Notes: generated by a model not told the origin, from the letters alone. A stretch of DNA of 64,000 bases from Tolypocladium sp. Sup5 PDA-1 (GCA_000750105.3 JPHH03000030.1:1-64000), one strand, 5' to 3'; counted from the first letter of the stretch, positions 22,839-35,784 are shown. A program made the numbers and translations.

Positions 22839-23652
22839 CCCAAAACACCAAAATTGACTACTTTGACCTTTATTTGCGGCTTGCGATGTGGCCTTGGTGT
22901 CGTGGATTGGGGTAGCCAAGAATTTGGGGGGGGGGGGCAACTTAATGGCGCTTTTAATTCTGAACGATGATACCTGCCAATTGGTTATGAATATACATAC
23001 GGAGTATGCTTCCAATCATTACGGAGCTTACGGAGCTACGTACATAGAATGTACGAGTAGTCGGAGATAAGGCTCTATTGGACGACGTCGGCCAATGGCA
23101 GAGTGATATCGTAATAACCTTTTAGCCTGTGGCGACGTGCGGACACCAATCAAAGTTTCCATCTAGCAGCAACTGAACGAACCTCGGGATTTTCGGTGCT
23201 GATAAGCTTTAGGAGAGTGGTCTTTTCAAGACGCAAACACGCAGCACCCGAAGGTTTTCGGCATTTTCGGAACCCTTCGACCTAGTCCGGCGATTTGGAT
23301 ATCCAAGCAAGCAGGGACCACGCTAGCCGACCCGCTCCCACTTAGGCTGGAAAGAAGTTCGTAATTTACAGTTCACGCCTGGATTCGAGGAGCATTTTGC
23401 GGGGAACACATGAACAAGCTGTTTTGCCAGAACAAGTTCTTTGCCAACGACCGGCAATACGTACCTGCTTGCAGCCACTCCTTTAGTGGCTCCCCAATCT
23501 CCGACACTTATAAGCGAGTGGCAGCAGTCGGTCGTAGTTGTCTTGTATCCCTCACAGCAGCGAGACGAACATCAAATCTTCAACTGCAGGCCGCACCATC
23601 GAATACCCAACTGCCATCTCCAAGGCACAGCTTCATAACACAACCACCCAAG
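22839..23652. other. Intergenic; promoter side of the hydrolase gene
   Basis: Contains a 12-G homopolymer at 22926-22937 and repeated TACGGAG motifs around 22998-23040, a motif seen at other intergenic sites here (35046, 57991). Bases upstream of 23653 probably hold the hydrolase promoter; no element can be assigned with confidence. Confidence 0.5.
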
Positions 23653-24615
23653 ATGTCGACCATGCCCGCGTCCCATGGCCACAACGAGGCCTGCTGCAAC
23701 ATCCCGCCTATCGTGTCCAAGGGCTACCAGGCCAAAGGCTCCTACGAGGAGATTGGCGGCTACAAGACCTGTGCGACCCTTTCCTGTCATAGGTCGTGCC
23801 AGGGAGGAGGCGACATGCTGACTATTGAATGAAATAAAAACAGACGTCACTGGCCCTGCTAATGCCACCAAGGCCATTGTCCTCAATTACGACATCTTTG
23901 GCTACTTTGAGCAGACCCTCCAGGGCGCCGACATTCTCGCCTACGGTGATGACAAGCAACAGTACAAGGTCTTTATTCCCGACTGGTTCAAGGGCAAGGC
24001 CTGCCCTATTGAGTGGTGAGTACCTGTCTCAACTCCATAAATATCGTCTGGTAAGAAATACTGACCGACCAGGTACCCTCCCAACACCGAGGAGAAGCAA
24101 AAGAACCTCGGTAGCTTCTTCGGCACCTTCCAGCCCCCCAAGATTGCCGGCTACGTCCCCGACTATGTCAAGGCCCTCAAGGAGAAGAACCCCTACGTTT
24201 CCAAGTACGGCATCATCGGCGTACGTTTCCACTTTCCCCTTATCCTCAGTTAATCCTCCGTGCTGACAAGTGCGACTAAATGCAGATGTGCTTCGGCGGC
24301 AAGGTCGTCGCCCTCTCCGTCAAGGCCGACACGAACCCCTTCTCTGTCGCCGCCATGGTGCATCCGGCCATGGTCGACCCCGCCGACGCTGACGACATCA
24401 AGATCCCCCTGACGCTGCTCGCCTCCAAGGAGGAGCCCGTCGACGAGGTCAAGAAGTTCGAGGACGGCCTGAAGGTGCCCAAGCACGTGGAGATCTTCAA
24501 GGACCAGATCCACGGCTGGATGGCCGCCCGGGCGGACCTCAGCGATGCACGCGTCAGGGAGGAGTATGAGCGTGGGTATAAGACCGTCTTGGGCTTCTTT
24601 GCTAAGCACTTTTAA
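23653..24615 (+). CDS. Dienelactone hydrolase family protein
   Basis: Four exons (23653-23770, 23844-24015, 24073-24220, 24286-24615) join to 255 residues. The protein is an alpha/beta hydrolase of the dienelactone hydrolase family: YVTGPANATKAIV and YDIFGYFEQTLQGADIL near the N-terminus, GIIGMCFGGK with the nucleophile Cys148, an acid at about Asp199, and IHGW with His222. Bacterial relatives open dienelactones during aromatic breakdown; many fungal homologues have no defined substrate. The first intron has a weak GTGCGA donor but restores the family's KTYVTGP string exactly. The gene is intact and GC-rich compared with the RIP-damaged transporters that start 600 bp downstream. Confidence 0.85.
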
Positions 24616-25200
24616 AAGACAAATTGGTGACCTAGGGAGAGATTCGATGGATGTATGATTGAATGAGACTGCAGGTAGTCTTGAATATCAAACTGAGACT
24701 ACCAAATAACAAATGGACGCCATCCTGGGATACGTGTGTCATGCCATCATCACGGTGCCCGTCATAAAGTGTGGTATCAACATCAGGATACCCAGTTGTG
24801 TCCCCTTTGTTCTTACTCTAGTCCACCATTTGCCTCTGCCTCGCCCAGCACCTCATCGATCTGGCATGAAACGGGCCGTTTCTGGGCAAAAATGATGAGT
24901 GCGCGAAATGAAGGATGGGCGCAGGCAGGAAAGGAGAAAGGCAGGGTGCGAAGCCAGGTTGGCCAACGGAGCTGAAGGGGAGGGAAAGAGGAGAAGAGAA
25001 GTCAAGAGTACAAGTCAAGGAGGAGGATGGAGGTCGGTTTTATTTATACGGGAGCCCGCGCGACTAAGGGACACCATCATACATGACTGCCCAGCTCGTG
25101 AGCGCACTCGTGTCGAGCAGCGAACAAACATACTCGCTTCCAGTACAAACAAACAAGACGTACAAAGGAAATACAGCTACAAAGCAAAATATAATAGAGC
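24616..25200. other. Intergenic between hydrolase and MFS pseudogene
   Basis: Purine-rich between 24895 and 25030 (AAGGAGAAAGGCAGG-type sequence). No gene seen. Being between the 3' ends of two convergent genes, it probably holds their polyadenylation regions. Confidence 0.45.
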
Positions 25201-26780
25201 CTAGAGGGGCTCAGTACCCACGTATGCCGCTTTAGGCAGTTTAATCAGCCACATGATAGAGGAGCCAAAGAACGTCAAGACTATTGCTATAACGAACGGC
25301 AGCGATATCCACCCATTACCCATTCGCAGCCCAACAGCAAACGCCTCTGCTAGGAGTAGCCCGGAGATTAGGGCGCCAAAAGTATCGACGAGACTAATGG
25401 CAGCGTGTAGTCGGGCCACATAGCGGTTGTCAACCAGACTTGCGGCAACACTCCTCATAATACTACCAGAGCCCGAGCCACAAGCGGTCAAGGCCATGCC
25501 GACAGCCACTACGCCAACATGCTAACCAACTGCGATAACGACGAAGCCTATTGGTATGCAGAGGACTATAAGTCTCGCCATCCACAGGTCGCGAGAAGGG
25601 CCGTCGACACCAAATTTCACTCTTAGCAGAGCACCTATAAGGGGCAAACTAGCCAGGAACACGACAATCGCCACGACTGCGCGGATAGTAAGAAGAAGAC
25701 CCGCGCTAGAGATAGAGATTGAAAAGCGTTTTGACATATACTAGATGATACTATTGATGGCGGATGTTCCAATAGTATTGATAAGGAAACTAGCGACTAC
25801 AGCTAGTAGAGAAGGCGAACTAAAGATAAAGTCAAAGGCCTTCCATGCATTGGCAATGTAACTAGTGGTGGCTGCTGCGAAGCGTCCGAGTTTAGAGTCG
25901 GCTATTGAAGATGGTGACGTCGCTCCCTAATGCTCTAAGCTCTGCTCAGTCGCAGCGCCGACAACGACCGCGCGTTTATAGATAGTTTCCGGGATAACGA
26001 GTGTCAGGGCACACGACATCAGGCCGATAGCGTATCCCACAAGAATCGGGGCAGTTGTTCCAAGCTTGGCCATCATAATAGAAGCAAGAGGTGTAGCAAT
26101 AGCCTGACCAACAAGGATGGCAACGGCGAGTTAAAGAAAGACCCTTGCTCTATGGATTATATTAGTATTTACACGCCAAGTGCCCAAAAGCTTACGGGGT
26201 TACATAATGAACCCACCTTGCAGTGTTATTGGTAATATCTATGAGCATGGAAAACGCGGTTAAGACCATAACTAAAGCTCCGCCACCGACGATAGTAAGA
26301 AACCAAGCGGCCCATACGAGACGGAGTGGCACCATCCACCATAGCCTACACACAAGCAGCACCGCGGTAAGAGCTGCCGCAAGACCGGCCGCACAGAGAG
26401 ACAGCATGGGCTTACGGCCCCAGCGATTAGCAAGAGCTCCGTACGGCAAGGCCATGAGCACACCTAGAGACGGGATATGAGTCAGTCTGCTACGTGGTAT
26501 AGGCAAGACGGCATAGAGAAGCGCTACGTACCTAGCAAGGACATAAAGAGTAGCTCAAAGCCCTTGATTAGCCCTAATTCCTCTTGGACGGAGTCGACTT
26601 TACATAAGCTCTCGGGAATCAAGGCAGGATCCGAGAAGCGAGAGGGATCTTCTACCTGAAAATACTAGTAGCAAAGGATACTCTCGTATACCCTCGTTAG
26701 TAGCAAGTTAAGCATAAAGACAGTAAAGTCCAGCCCGGCAATAACGACGTAGATAAGGAGCGCATGGTAGTGGCTATTGC
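25201..26780 (-). pseudogene. MFS transporter broken by RIP-type stops
   Basis: Minus-strand pieces in order: LLIYVVIAGLDFTVFML (TM1, near 26750), VEDPSRFSDPALIPESLC, LMALPYGALANRWGRKPML carrying the MFS motif A (GxLaDrxGRkxxl form, near 26450), TAFSMLIDITNNTARW, then SKRFSISISSAGLLLTIRA and LRVKFG, and finally MRSVAASLVDNRYVARLH and an end at 25201. Many TAG/TAA codons interrupt the frames, mostly where Q or W would be usual. The protein would have been a 12-TM plasma-membrane carrier of unknown substrate. It lies next to, and points the same way as, an equally damaged ABC transporter. Confidence 0.8.
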
Positions 26781-26789
26781 GACTTGAGT

Positions 26790-27449
26790 GCGAGGCAGAA
26801 TCGCTGCCATCACCATCATGGCCTGGCTAATAAAGCAGCGGGCTTGTCTCGTCCACCGCGGTCACGCTCATATTCATAGCTTTACCTCGAAATCCATCTT
26901 GCCCAAGACGGGCGGAATTCTAAGGGTTCATTCTAGCCTCGCACCAACGCAGAATAAATTAGAACGAAACGATGGTCCAAGAGTGCAGGGTTAAACCAAC
27001 ATCCATAGAATAAGCACGCAACACCGTAGCAGAAGGCGGGGTTCGGGGCGTAATCACCCACTCATTGCATATCAGCTTACACGAGTGTTAGCAAAGATCG
27101 CCAGCTAGCATAGAAACAGTCTACGAAGAACTGCTATAATAGGTACAGTAGGCAAGGCAAGTCGTGAGTAGCAATTACCATCTCAAGATAAATAGCTAGC
27201 CAGGGGCCTGCTGATTTTCGGGGTCCTATCGATCTTAGCCAGGCAAGACAAAAAGAAAAACCATTGCATGTCACCATGTCAGCTTACATACCTCGCAGAA
27301 GACGATTATACCTATAACACAATTCAGAAACCAACGAACATATTTACGTACTCAAAGAGTCTAAAGACACATACGTATTCACTTCTACCCATTTAGTTTT
27401 CGGTTTATCTTCAATTCTTTTTCATTTCCGTTGCCTATATGCTGCTTTA
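26790..27449. other. Intergenic between the two broken transporters
   Basis: Mildly RIP-like, AT-rich sequence with many TA steps; no gene found. It would contain the promoter of the MFS pseudogene and the 3' end of the ABC pseudogene. Confidence 0.45.
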
Positions 27450-30400
27450 CTAGCCCACATACTGCAACATCTCCCGGGGAGTGCCTTATCGGGCAATCAT
27501 TCCTTTCTTTAGCACTAGCATCTAATCCATATCTTCCACGACACCTCCGAATTTGTACACAACGGCTAAAATAGTATAATCTAAGAACTCTCGGCGAATG
27601 TTCTCTCGCATAACGGCCTCGGTGTTTAGATCGACACTTATTTTACACCCCGTTAATGTCTCAAGGACTTTCTAGAGGTAGATGCAATGAATGAGTACTT
27701 ACTTACTTATTGCCTCGTCAAGAACCAAAATCTTCCAACCCAATCTAGGGTTTGCCTTCAATCGCCGACCTTTAATAGCCCGAGCCAAACTTAGCAGCTA
27801 TAGCTAACCTAAAGACCAGGAACTTACCACTAGCTCTTCATCGAGCCCTCCCCGAGCTTCTACATTCTCCCAAAGGTTAAGATTCCAGAGAACCTCCTTA
27901 GTAATCCCATTCGGCAGCTCAGATTCGCCGTTCTCTGCGCTTTCGGAAAATACTATTTTCGGATCTAAGCCTTCTCTCATTATGAGACCTAGCAAAAAGA
28001 AAGTTATCTACGTGACAACGTTGAGGCGATCTTGAATAACGTTTTGGTCCAGCTTAGAGATATCGATGCCCCCTATAGTAATATTTCCGGAGGATATCGG
28101 CAGAATACGAAAGAGCACTGAAATCATGGTTGACTTGCCACTTCCCGATCGTCCTATAATCGCGAGTTTCATACCGGCAGGGATTTTCAGGCTAATAGAA
28201 GAAAGTGCTAAGGCTAATTCAACTATTGGCTCTCCACTTATAGAACTTGCGGACGCCGAAGAAGGCGTTGGCTATTGTTAATATGTTGCTATAACAGCTT
28301 CGAATACCAATGTATCGTCGGCGGGGGCAGTAGGAAGAGTCATCTAGCCAGATCCTTCGGCAACTAGGCTTTCCATAGTAAACTCCTTGATTCTCGAGAT
28401 AGCGCCAAGGGAAGTCTCCATAGAAGCCCAGAACCGGATCAGGTTTATAAGGTACTGGTTAAAAGATGTCAGGTTAACTAGTGCCACACCCATGGCGGAG
28501 CCTTTGCCTCAATATCGAGCAATCGAAGTTAACGTAACGTGCGCAAGTAGAAGGTCTAGAGAAAGTATATAACAATCAAGCACAAGGGAATAGCAATAGC
28601 CATATAGCTTGCTAATATCGAAATAATAATAGCCTAGACCACGCAAATGGAGGCAAAAAGGAAAGTATTAATGCCAGCCATTAGCAGAGTGTAGTCAATA
28701 AGCTACATGTCCTGGTTAAAACGGTTCAGCGTAACTCCGTTATGAATGCTATCGAAGTGAGCAACCGGAGCTTTAAACACAGCGCCGAGGACCGATAAGT
28801 GCAACGAGGAGCCTAACTTAGTGACCATTCGCACCATAAATGTCCAAGCAGCAAATGCCAGTACAACTAGGGAGAGACAGCAGAGTACTACATAGAGACC
28901 TAGGTAGTAGCCAACAGATTTAGCTCTAGATTTAGAAGTGCTAGCGTCAGACCACCACTTTATCCAGATTATTACAAACTAGAAGCAAAACGCATAGAGA
29001 ACGCAAAATATTAAGAACAGAAACGTATTGCTATGCCCAGTTGCTCGAGAGTAGAAGGCATAGATTATCCAGTCGCCAGTTCTATGGCGTAGGTCTGCCT
29101 TAGCTTCGGCCAATTAGAGATCTGCAGCTTTGGGAGCTAGCGCAGAAGGGTTCTGCATTTATTCCTCACCACCTTTTGTCTTTTCCGAGGTTGCCTTAGC
29201 GGCCATAATGCGGTCGATAGTAGCTTTATCTAATTTAGCTTCTCGTCGGACGCTTCCATCTCCCGCGAGAAGCAGTACCTAATCGGCATGGCGCACCAGG
29301 TCCACTATAGTTATTAGCTATTTGCGTACAAATTCTCGCTAGCACAATCGGACAATAATAACTTACATAAGCTAGTTGCTATTACGACAATCGTATCCTA
29401 ACGACGGAATAGGCCGTTAGAGGAGAAAAGCTACAGCACAATGTGTTTCATGGACGCGTTGTCTAATCCACTAAGAGGTTCATCCAGGAAGACGAGCTTA
29501 TTTCAGGCATACACGGCTCGCGCCAGTACCTAAAAGATAGGTTAGTCAATGACAGGTAAACTAGGCAACGTTGTCGGGCATGCCACTCGCTATCGCTAAC
29601 CACCACTAAGGTTACTGCCCTCATTGCCAACTTACTACATGTCTCCTTTAGCCATGCTTTTGAGTTCTTCAGCCAAGGCACATACAGATATGACTTGATT
29701 ATACCATATTTCGTCGAATCTAGCTCCGCAAACAATATTATAGCGGATAGTACCACTAACCAGCCATAGACTCTACGAGCAGAAAGAAATTTAAGACTCG
29801 CTAATAAGAATCTCGCCAGTGGAGACCGGTGATTCTCCGAGCAAGCCATAAAGCAAAGTACTCTTACCACTTCCAACAGGTCCTATGATTAGGACGAACG
29901 AGCCCTCCGGTATCTCGAAGTTAACATCCTTAACGATTACACTATCCTTGTCCCACCCGAAGGCACCCTATCTCACCACAACACCCATGCCATTCGGAAT
30001 ACCAATACTAGACTAGTGCGATAATGCATCCTTTTCCTTGCCGACGTAGTCCCGGGAACTCGACTTACCAGACGTCTCAGTAAAAGTTCTTTGCGAGTTC
30101 GTCTCGCTCACGTAGGAATTCGCATCTTCTTTCCTAGCATCGGAGACATAAGCCTCTATGCGCGAAAGAGACGAGAGTCCAGCTACGAAGCTAGGGAGCG
30201 CCTGGACTAATACTGAAAAGGGACTGGCAATAAGATTCACTAGGCTGAGCGATGTGAACGCCTTAGCAGCCAGAAGCTGACGGTTTCCAGTTACGACAGA
30301 GACAATGGTATAGAGTGCGAAAGTTGCCAAGGGCCCAAGCGCTAGTTTCGTTAGCATGGCATATCACAAGGAAGAATACGCAAAGAAAGGCATACCGGTG

Positions 30401-32095
30401 GTTCCTTGGGCTATGGCAATGGCCATTAGATAACATTCTTGCTGATATGTGGGAGGGGTTTACCTGCAGAGAGTAAGGATACATGTCATGAGCCGACGGA
30501 AGTGATGTGATCGTTTTATTTCGTCTGCTCGGAGCTTTTGGATGAGAGTCTCGGCACAAGGTCCGATTCCTAGTACTCGAACTTCGCGCAAGGCGCCGAG
30601 GACCGCTGCTGTGAGACTCACGCGCTTCTCCACAGAGCCATTCCAGGCCTTCTGTGCGAGTCCGATTTTGGCAGCAAGCGGAATTGTGACGGCAAAACAT
30701 ACTATGTATCTCGTAAGTAAAGGCTTCTATTTTGAATGGTTTTGGGAGTCGTCGATTAAATAGGAATAACATACTCAACGGAACAACGATTGGAGCGACC
30801 GACGCCCATGACATCTGCATGGCCAATATGTAGACCGCAATCGCAATTTGAACAACGCTAGCCCAGATTTCGTGAATCTCTTCCAACCCGATCATGGTCT
30901 TTTCAACGTCGACGGTCATGAGTGTTAGCGCAGCCGTGCTGTCGTTTCGTTTAGACGTAGCGTGCACTGTGCCTGAGTAGATTAGACTAATCAAGCTGCC
31001 TCGTACCACCATCATGAAGCGATTGACCAGGTGCCAATACAAGGAGTTGGATAACTAGGCAACATTAGCTCACATATATCATCGACGGGCCACGAGACCA
31101 ACTAACCGCAAATCCGAGAAACGTAAAGACAAACGCGCCAATCAGCAGCTGTCCTTTGCCGATATCCCGTTCGTCATGTGGGATGCTGGTATAGTCAATG
31201 GTTGTATAAATGAGGAATGGCTGCGCGAGGGTGAATGCCAGCAAGAACAGTCTCGGTATGATGGGTACCATCCATGAATACCGTAGCGTGATAAGTTCCC
31301 GTACCAGAGTTGTCTGTGTCGGATTCTCTAGCAGGGTCGCTACAACAGTTAGAATCACTCATATTTTCGCATCAGACGGCATGTTTCCTACCAAATTTAG
31401 AAGCGAGTTCGGAGCTCTTGAGATCTGCTGAAAGAGATGATAGCGTGGAGATAGACAAGATGGTGGCATAACCCCGGAGGAGAAGCGGAATCAACCAGCT
31501 GAAGAAGATCCGGCTCAACAGCCCCGCTACCTCCTCGGGGCTATAGTTAGGAGACTGCGCAAGCAGACTGCTTTTCTCAACGTTTTCCAGTATCAAGCAC
31601 GCCGTTTTGCACAGCATGTTTACCGTGTATACGATGGCCAGGACCGAAGGACCGCCCATCAGCCATAGCGTCCTGGCCGTGGCGAGGTTCAACACGATGT
31701 TTGCAGACAAGAAGATGGTGAGAAGAATAGATGGTCGCGGTGAGTATGTGTGTTTGTATCGCGAAAGGACACCGACCATGACCAGTGCGACGCACTCAAC
31801 GCAAGCGGCAACGACCGCAAGACGGTAGCATGGGCCATGGCCGATACCAGTCAATACGGTGTAGGCCACTGCGTTTGCGACGAGAACCACGATGACGAGG
31901 AATCTTGCCCTGGCGCGCGAGCTGAGGGCGTTTCTGTAGCGGTCGACATTGCCAGAGAGCGGCGACAATGAAGAGCGCAGATGGCACGAGAGAGAAGAAG
32001 ACGAGTTCAAAGAAGACTGTAAAGTCAAGGCCACCGCGGCAGACTGGTCCTGCCCACGGGCCAAATGAAGCATCGACAGATCTTGGGCACGACAT
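27450..32095 (-). pseudogene. ABC-C (MRP-type) multidrug transporter, RIP-degraded
   Basis: The whole length of a fungal ABC-C transporter can be followed on the minus strand: ATG 32095 with CRGGLDFTVFFELVFFSLVP (TMD0), a one-base frameshift near 31920, ARFLVIVVLVANAVAY, YSPEEVAGLLSRIFFSWL (about 31535), first transmembrane domain, NBD1 with GPVGSGKSTLLYGLLGE (Walker A, near 29880), GSNLSGG then a stop (signature), and KLVFLDEPLSGLD (Walker B). NBD2 has GRSGSGKSTMISVLFRI (near 28150), DEELVVSSWS (signature region), LLSLARAI and ILVLDEAIS, ending at TAG 27450. Stops are nearly all TAG/TAA at Q/W-like sites and are densest below 30 kb. Full-length members have about 1,400-1,500 residues. The product would have been an ATP-driven exporter in the plasma or vacuolar membrane. 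Confidence 0.88.
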
Positions 32096-33070
32096 GACTT
32101 GCAGTGGAGGGGAGCCGGGGGGAACAGGTATGGACTGATACCTCGTAGTATAATTAAGCCGCCGCACGCAAGTTATATGTACAAGTGGTAAATGGGTCAT
32201 AAGACGGTGCTGAATGTTACCGTCTCCCTTGGCACAAACAGCCAACGTCTTTACCTTCTTCTCTTGGACACACTGCTGGTGTGCCGCTATTGAAACCCGT
32301 AACGGGCCGTGGCCCGACGTCCGGGTCTTTTGATCTTGCGGTGGCGTTGTGGCGCTCTTGGTTGGCGCTTGGATCATTCTCCCCCTTGCACAGCAAAAGT
32401 TATGAAGTCAGTACGAACTGGGTAGCACGAAGTAGTGTACTTCGTAGAGGGTCTTTTTGAGCCGCGTCTCTTATCTGGGCCCCTACCTCCCCCGGATCTC
32501 AGTGGTCTAGATCCTCTTGTAAGCTGACCAGGCATCGAGCGCTAATGCATTTACACGGCGTATCCATCTGCCCTATATCTGCGTCAGTGACTGGGAGACG
32601 TTTGCCAAGTCGTGTAACAATGCGACCGCCAACAACATCACGCATTGCGTTCATGCAGCAGGCTGTCAAGAGACTATTGCAGAGAGTCTGTCACCGAGTC
32701 CATTTTTTGTAAAGTGCCAAGTAGGAGAACGTGGTGAGACAAGAGGGGGAAGTACTTGCGTAGCATATCACTCGTAAATAATCATCAAATGTAGTTATTC
32801 ATACTAGATGGGTATACTGGTTTCTATATACAAGAAGTATTCTCAATTCTTCCAAGATTTGTCGTAAATAAATGACATTCTTGTGGTGCATATGATGTAC
32901 GGTCTGCGGCGCGAGCCGTTGCATCAGTTACTGTTGCTATTACTGTAGCTGTACGGACTACCGCCGTACTAGCTTCGTATTGCTGACGGACTCCTGCCGG
33001 AAGCACGACGGACCATCACCGGCGAGAGGCCGTTGCTGCCGGCTATCCCCTCCGCAGCGGAGCCGGAGCT
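32096..33070. other. Intergenic; ABC promoter side and bZIP 3' side
   Basis: No gene recognised. At 32427-32445 is a perfect inverted motif ACGAAGTA-GTG-TACTTCGT, related to an 18-bp palindrome at 57729. The rest shows no conserved frame. Confidence 0.5.
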
Positions 33071-34123
33071 TCAGACATTGCCCGCCAATGAGGCAGCGTA
33101 ACCCATGGAAGCTTCCTGATCGCCGCCAGAACTATAGTCAGAGCAGCCGGGTTCCATGAGCACAGAAAAGCGCTGGCGTATTCCGTCGAGATCTTCAATG
33201 AATTGAGTGTCGCGGCGAACCATTCCCAGATCTACGCCGACTTTGTATAGGTGGCCCAGCTCAGACACAAGCTCTCCAGCCCGGCCGCTCATCCTGCTCT
33301 TGTAAAGGAATGAGAGCGGGCCCCTGGATGTGCTGCCGCCGCTGACTGATCTAGATCCCTCGCTGCAGTGCCTTTGCGGTGATGGCTCGTGATGTTGGGG
33401 AGGGGAGTGATGGTGTTTCCGGTTCGAGCGGCCAAAGGCATGCCCAAAGGCTCCCTCCGCCCCTAGCCTGCCTGCGCTGTGCCAGAAATAATCTTCGGCC
33501 ATCGTGTCCATGATGCCCAGCCTTGAGCCAGAGAACTCGTGAACTTCCCCAAGACCAGCTTCGGGCAACGCCCTTGTGGCGTTGTCGCGCAGACATGCGG
33601 TCGTGAGCATCATTTCAGCATCTCCCGGAGAAGTACCCGGCTCAAAATCACCGCTCGCATCGGCGGGGGACTTCCCTACACAGAAAGCTATCGGTTGGGC
33701 ATCTTCCCATGCTGTGTTGTCCTGGACGGGAGCTGATTCACTGGCCGCCGCTCCGTCAGCCTCACTTCCGCGACGGCCTTCCATCTTTTTGTTCATCTTC
33801 TCTCCTATATGCCGATTTGTGTGTTAGCAATAACTCTATTTGTAAGTGCAGCAAGTGATGCAAGAGACTGGGCAAAGCCAAGATGATTCAAGCAATGATA
33901 GGGTTAAGGCTAGGGTTAACAATTGCAGACGTAAAGACGTACGATGTCTCCGCTGTGCTAACCTGTTCTGCAGCTTTCTTCGGTTCTTGTAGTCCTCAGC
34001 CTCCCATGTGTCGTTTTCGTTGGTCTGCCAGTTCGACTCGGAACTTCGTGAGCCATTGCTACGCTGGCTGTAGCTGGATGAAGCCTGGTTTTGACATTGG
34101 CTGCTCGCCATCGTTGGCGCCAT
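33071..34123 (-). CDS. bZIP-type regulator with basic region only
   Basis: Two exons (34123-33943, 33804-33071; 138-bp intron) give 304 residues. Across the junction runs KNRRKLQNRLAQRRHREKMN, the basic DNA-binding region of fungal bZIP proteins (N-x-x-A-Q-R-x-x-R). No heptad of leucines follows, so the dimerising zipper is missing or very weak, as in several fungal proteins called bZIP-like from the basic region alone. The remainder is low-complexity (His/Ser/Gly-rich) with a conserved-looking helical block near the C-terminus (GRAGELVSELGHLYKVGVDL). It should act in the nucleus. The start could also be the Met five codons later. The frame is free of RIP-type stops despite the damaged transporters next to it. 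Confidence 0.75.
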
Positions 34124-34847
34124 ATGTGTGTGGGTGGCGCCTAGTGTGAAGGCTGGAAGGTCCCTGGCACCATCTACAGCATACGCAGTCGATGTTCCTC
34201 AATAGCCGTTGTCTCTCAAGCTGCGGCTATTTGTACACTCCTTCTTGTTGCAACCTCGCCATGAACGTGAATGCGAAAGCAACATCGGTCTCCAGAACCG
34301 GCTCCAGGTGGGTTGCAATGGGAGTTATGAGCTTTGCCAGACTCAACTTACCACTGAGTAAAATGACACACCGTTACCCATGCTATGGCACGCAAGCGAT
34401 GGCACCCATGTAAGTAGAGTACGCGTTTGGGACATAGTAGGGAGTACGTACATAGTTGTTGGCTTTGACAGGCATGGCCTGTCACTGCTGCCGCAGGAGT
34501 CGGGCCAAGGATAATCAGCTGCCTTATTCGGACATGGCCGAGACGTACTAAATATTAAACTATTCGTACGCGCCCTACCTAGTGGCGCAGCCGTCATCAT
34601 ATCACGCTATAGACCGGCCGAGAACTATAGCCCCCGCTACTCCGTACGACGGGCCGTTTGAACATTTCCTTAAGCCACAATCTAACCGCACGCTGTAAGT
34701 GGAGCTTGTTTTATTACTTTTAGCAACTATGTGACGTTGACCAACATGTGGCATTACAACAGAGGCCAAAGATCCGCGAGCCTGGCAAGGCTGAAAGACA
34801 GGAAGAAAAATGTCTCCGCCATACGATGAGCTTCTGAAAACGGCTTG
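34124..34847. other. Intergenic upstream of the bZIP gene
   Basis: Short frames only; presumably includes the bZIP promoter. A TACGTA-containing AT-rich stretch lies near 34440. No conserved sequence until the repeat at 34848. Confidence 0.45.
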
Positions 34848-35000
34848 TTGCGGAATTTGTTGGTCCCTCGCTGAAGGGATGACTTCGGGCATTGCTCGAG
34901 AATTGGACGGGCGTCATGGGGTGTGAAGAGTCACACGGGAAGTGGGTGCAATGATTGGGTACCGACAGAATGGATCAGCCGTGCCGTGCCGTGCCGTGCC
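34848..35000. repeat. Dispersed repeat with GTGCC tail, copy 3
   Basis: The best-preserved full copy of the family also at 13476 and (3' part only) at 10604. It runs from TTGCGGAATTTGTTGGTCCC through TGATTGGGTACCGACAGAAT to four GTGCC units. It has no coding capacity and lacks obvious terminal inverted repeats, so a SINE-like or solo-end origin is possible. Confidence 0.8.
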
Positions 35001-35784
35001 AGCGGAGCTGGGTGGACCCCAAGCCCGGGACGTACCCAAAAGCTTCTACGGAGTAATTACATACGGAGTAGAACCAACATAACATGACATGACCTGCAGC
35101 AAATACAAAAATTCCTTGCCACACCACAGCTGCTGGTATCACGCCACGGCGTACCGAAGTGCGGGTCTAATCATTCGTCCACTTTCACCCCAAGATGAAC
35201 ATGTTGCCAATGTCGACATGGTGGCGTCTCCTACACCTGAGGCTGCCATCTTGTATTGAGGTTGTTCTTATAGTATTTATTTTCCAACATGCTCAGATGC
35301 TACATGTAATGCTCTGAATCCAGTTGACTCTATTCACCTCGGGCCGTAGGATGCCGGGAAGCTCCCGTCGCTTTTGGCCACATTTTGCACGCTAGCTATT
35401 TTCTAGAAGGTGCAGGTATTTATTTATACTGCCACAATTTTCGGCCGAGACCCAACAAAACAGCTAACCTCGATAAGAAACCATGTCCAACGGCTCGCAC
35501 CCGGCCCCACCCCCTTCCTCTCTTCTCCCGATCCCCCTGTACACGTAGGGCCGTTTACCGAGGTCAAGCCGTACCTGTTTGCTCCTCCCTCAGCACGTGT
35601 CCACATTCGAATACTGGGGCTGAAAAGTGCACCGAAGATCACTCCTGGCGTGGACCTGGGGGCATGGAGACCTGGAGACCTGGAGACCTGGGGATCAACG
35701 GGGGAGTCTAAGGGTCCAAGGATCTTAGCTGAACTCTGGCTCTTACGCAGGACTCGACGGCCCCCACAGGTCAGGGATCCCTGA
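35001..35784. other. Intergenic with a short octamer repeat
   Basis: A GGAGACCT unit is repeated three times at about 35666-35690 (dates from slippage). Nothing else recognised; the longest frames lack motifs. Confidence 0.45.
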
